Shown piece after piece: positions 62,931 through 64,000 of a stretch of DNA of 64,000 nucleotides; position 1 is the first letter of the stretch, and each line of letters opens with the position of its first letter. Source of the stretch: Streptomyces spinoverrucosus. Lineage in GTDB: Bacteria; Actinomycetota; Actinomycetes; Streptomycetales; Streptomycetaceae. The notes beneath the pieces are model-generated. The model was not told the origin of the DNA. It ran no database searches and worked only from the letters and a program-made list of their open reading frames with translations. The position numbers were made by a program, and so were the translations under genes. The stretch lies in contig NZ_BJND01000024.1 in NCBI RefSeq assembly GCF_006539505.1, forward strand, positions 124,001 through 188,000, written 5' to 3'.

Positions 62931-63671
62931 CTACGCGGGGACCGCCTCGCGGTCAGGCGCGAGCGGGTCTGTCACCGTGCCGGTCTCTTCATCGAACAGC
63001 CCCTGCGCCAGCCTGGTCACCGCTGCGGGGACCGGCGGCGCCAGGTCGGCCACGGCGCGGAGACCGGACAGGACGTCGTCGGGTCGTACGGCAGGCGTCA
63101 CGTGCCGAACAACCAGCCGCAGTATCGCACAGGGCTGGTCGGTCGGCCTATCAGCCTGCGAAGTGTGCTCTTCGGTTGTCTCCAGTGTCTCAAGGCTCGC
63201 GACCGCCGGGCGGGCGTCGAAGGTGCGGACGCCGTTCTTGGTCAGTCGCTGCACCTCGACGGCCTCGGCCGCGTTGAACGCGGCCACGGCGCGCGCGGCG
63301 TCGGCCGGGTCCACGCCGTCCAGCCGCAGCTCCCAGACGGAGGCCGTCAGCCGGTCGGCGAGCCCCGAGGTGCGGGCCTCGACCGCCTCGACGATGTCGA
63401 GCCCGGCGGGCAGCGACTCGTCGAGCAGGATCCTGAGCTGCTCCGGATCGCGCGTTTCGGTGAGCGCGATCTCCAGGTACTCCGCCTCACTGCCCGTGCC
63501 GGTGGGTGCGGCATTGGCGTACGACACCTTCGGGTGCGGGGTGAACCCCGCCGAGTACGCCATCGGCACCTCGGCGCGGCGCAGCGCACGCTCGAAGGCG
63601 CGCTGGAAGTCACGGTGGCTGGTGAACCGGAGGCGGCCGCGCTTGGTGTAGCGCAGTCGGACGCGCTGCAC
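62931..63671 (-). CDS. TIGR03936-family radical-SAM-linked protein
   Basis: A 246-residue protein of the DUF2344 family that pairs with a B12-binding radical SAM enzyme (fused or adjacent in many genomes). The core starts VRLRYTKRGRLRFTSHRDFQ and includes YSAGFTPHPKVSY, both hallmark loops with Arg and His. GTG 63671 has no ribosome site, and a CTG at 63713 is in frame with AAGGA ten bases upstream, giving MGKRQPEGPPPAPTVQRVRL, so the real start may be there. The partner SAM gene is presumably beyond the right edge. tRNA/rRNA modification is an inference. Confidence 0.85.
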   Translation of the reverse strand: MQRVRLRYTKRGRLRFTSHRDFQRAFERALRRAEVPMAYSAGFTPHPKVSYANAAPTGTGSEAEYLEIALTETRDPEQLRILLDESLPAGLDIVEAVEARTSGLADRLTASVWELRLDGVDPADAARAVAAFNAAEAVEVQRLTKNGVRTFDARPAVASLETLETTEEHTSQADRPTDQPCAILRLVVRHVTPAVRPDDVLSGLRAVADLAPPVPAAVTRLAQGLFDEETGTVTDPLAPDREAVPA

Positions 63672-63719
63672 CGTGGGTGCCGGCGGCGGGCCTTCGGGCT
63701 GTCGCTTGCCCAGTGTCGT

Positions 63720-64000
63720 TCAATCCTTCGTGAGTGCGGTCGTACTGCTACCAAGAGTACGTGTGTCGGCGGCCGCGGGTTCCCGCCGGACCGTCGCCCG
63801 CGGCTGCCGGGGCTCGCCGAAGAGCATCCGCCGGACGTCGGCCCGCGCCTGCCGCACGCTGTCCCGTGCGGACGCCAGCGCCTGCCGTGCGGCCCGCCCC
63901 GCGGCGCGCAGCGCCTCGCCCACCGGCCGCAGGACGGCGTCCCGGATCACATGTCCGACGGGCGTGAGCACGCGCGCGTACGCCCATCGCACCGGCTCCA
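63720..64000 (-). CDS. C-terminal part of a hypothetical protein (runs off the right edge)
   Basis: The last 92 or more codons of a gene whose start lies outside the window. The visible part reads from PVRWAYARVLTPVGHVIRDA through an Arg/Ala-rich helix to an end TTALTKD. It is basic, with no membrane segment in view. The stop codon overlaps the probable ribosome site of the TIGR03936 gene, so the two are likely in one operon. Family not recognised. Confidence 0.6.
   Translation of the reverse strand, partial: EPVRWAYARVLTPVGHVIRDAVLRPVGEALRAAGRAARQALASARDSVRQARADVRRMLFGEPRQPRATVRREPAAADTRTLGSSTTALTKD

Noticed and set aside
58984..63651. Long plus-strand frame across RNase E/G
   Set aside because: Low-complexity shadow of the repetitive RNase E/G arms; no ribosome site or conserved motif.

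Overview
The window is a high-GC actinobacterial chromosome segment, almost certainly Streptomyces. The evidence is codon use, GTG starts, and a gene order that matches the conserved Streptomyces stretch running rnz, hrcA-dnaJ, hemW, lepA/rpsT, holA, comEC-comEA, leuS, rsfS-nadD, proA, proB, obgE-rpmA-rplU and RNase E/G. Most of it is core chromosome on the minus strand. I saw no phage, insertion sequence, CRISPR array or rRNA.

Layout. 1-4000 (minus): truncated RNase Z, a HIT-family hydrolase and a tricorn protease. 4145-8954: a small unknown gene, then VOC, RsmE, nitronate monooxygenase and HrcA-DnaJ, with a perfect CIRCE operator in front of hrcA. 9139-11286: MBL hydrolase, DUF3097 protein and Uma2 nuclease. 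11369-16846: HemW, a SpoIIE-type phosphatase with its own ATPase domain, and an acyl-CoA synthetase. 17113-22402: LepA, divergent S20, a SnoaL-like protein, DNA polymerase III delta, a small acidic protein and arylamine N-acetyltransferase. 22407-27808: ComEC, ComEA, DegV and a membrane-anchored protein. 27952-31006: leuS with a leaderless Leu-Leu-Leu attenuator. 31276-34127: a coupled two-gene redox module. 34232-41583: two identical tRNA-Ala(GGC) genes, GT87, Zn-ribbon microproteins, histidine phosphatase, RsfS, LCP protein, NadD, two mini membrane proteins and M48 protease. 41626-46599: two related anchored proteins, ProA, an unknown protein and ProB. 47220-55696: an envelope/secretion island. 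56006-64000: Obg, L27, L21, RNase E/G, a radical-SAM-linked protein and a truncated gene.

Two sections stand out. The first is 31276-34127. It couples a four-histidine membrane domain, with the H-x13-H and H-x12-H spacing of NADPH-oxidase/ferric-reductase proteins, to a soluble NuoF-like subunit fused to a one-cluster ferredoxin. This looks like a split transmembrane NAD(P)H oxidoreductase, and no canonical complex I genes lie beside it. The second is 47220-55696, inserted between proB and obgE. It carries two Stealth-family sugar-phosphate transferases (one fused to a GT4 glycosyltransferase), an unknown coupled protein, and two convergent secreted proteins, one of which is a trypsin-fold pseudoprotease with an FG-GAP propeller. 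An LCP-family protein elsewhere in the window (37580-39250) could belong to the same glycopolymer pathway.

Regulation visible in the sequence includes the CIRCE site, the leucine attenuator, strong intrinsic terminators, and several genes whose start codon lies 6-8 bases after a TANNNT -10 box (leaderless mRNAs).
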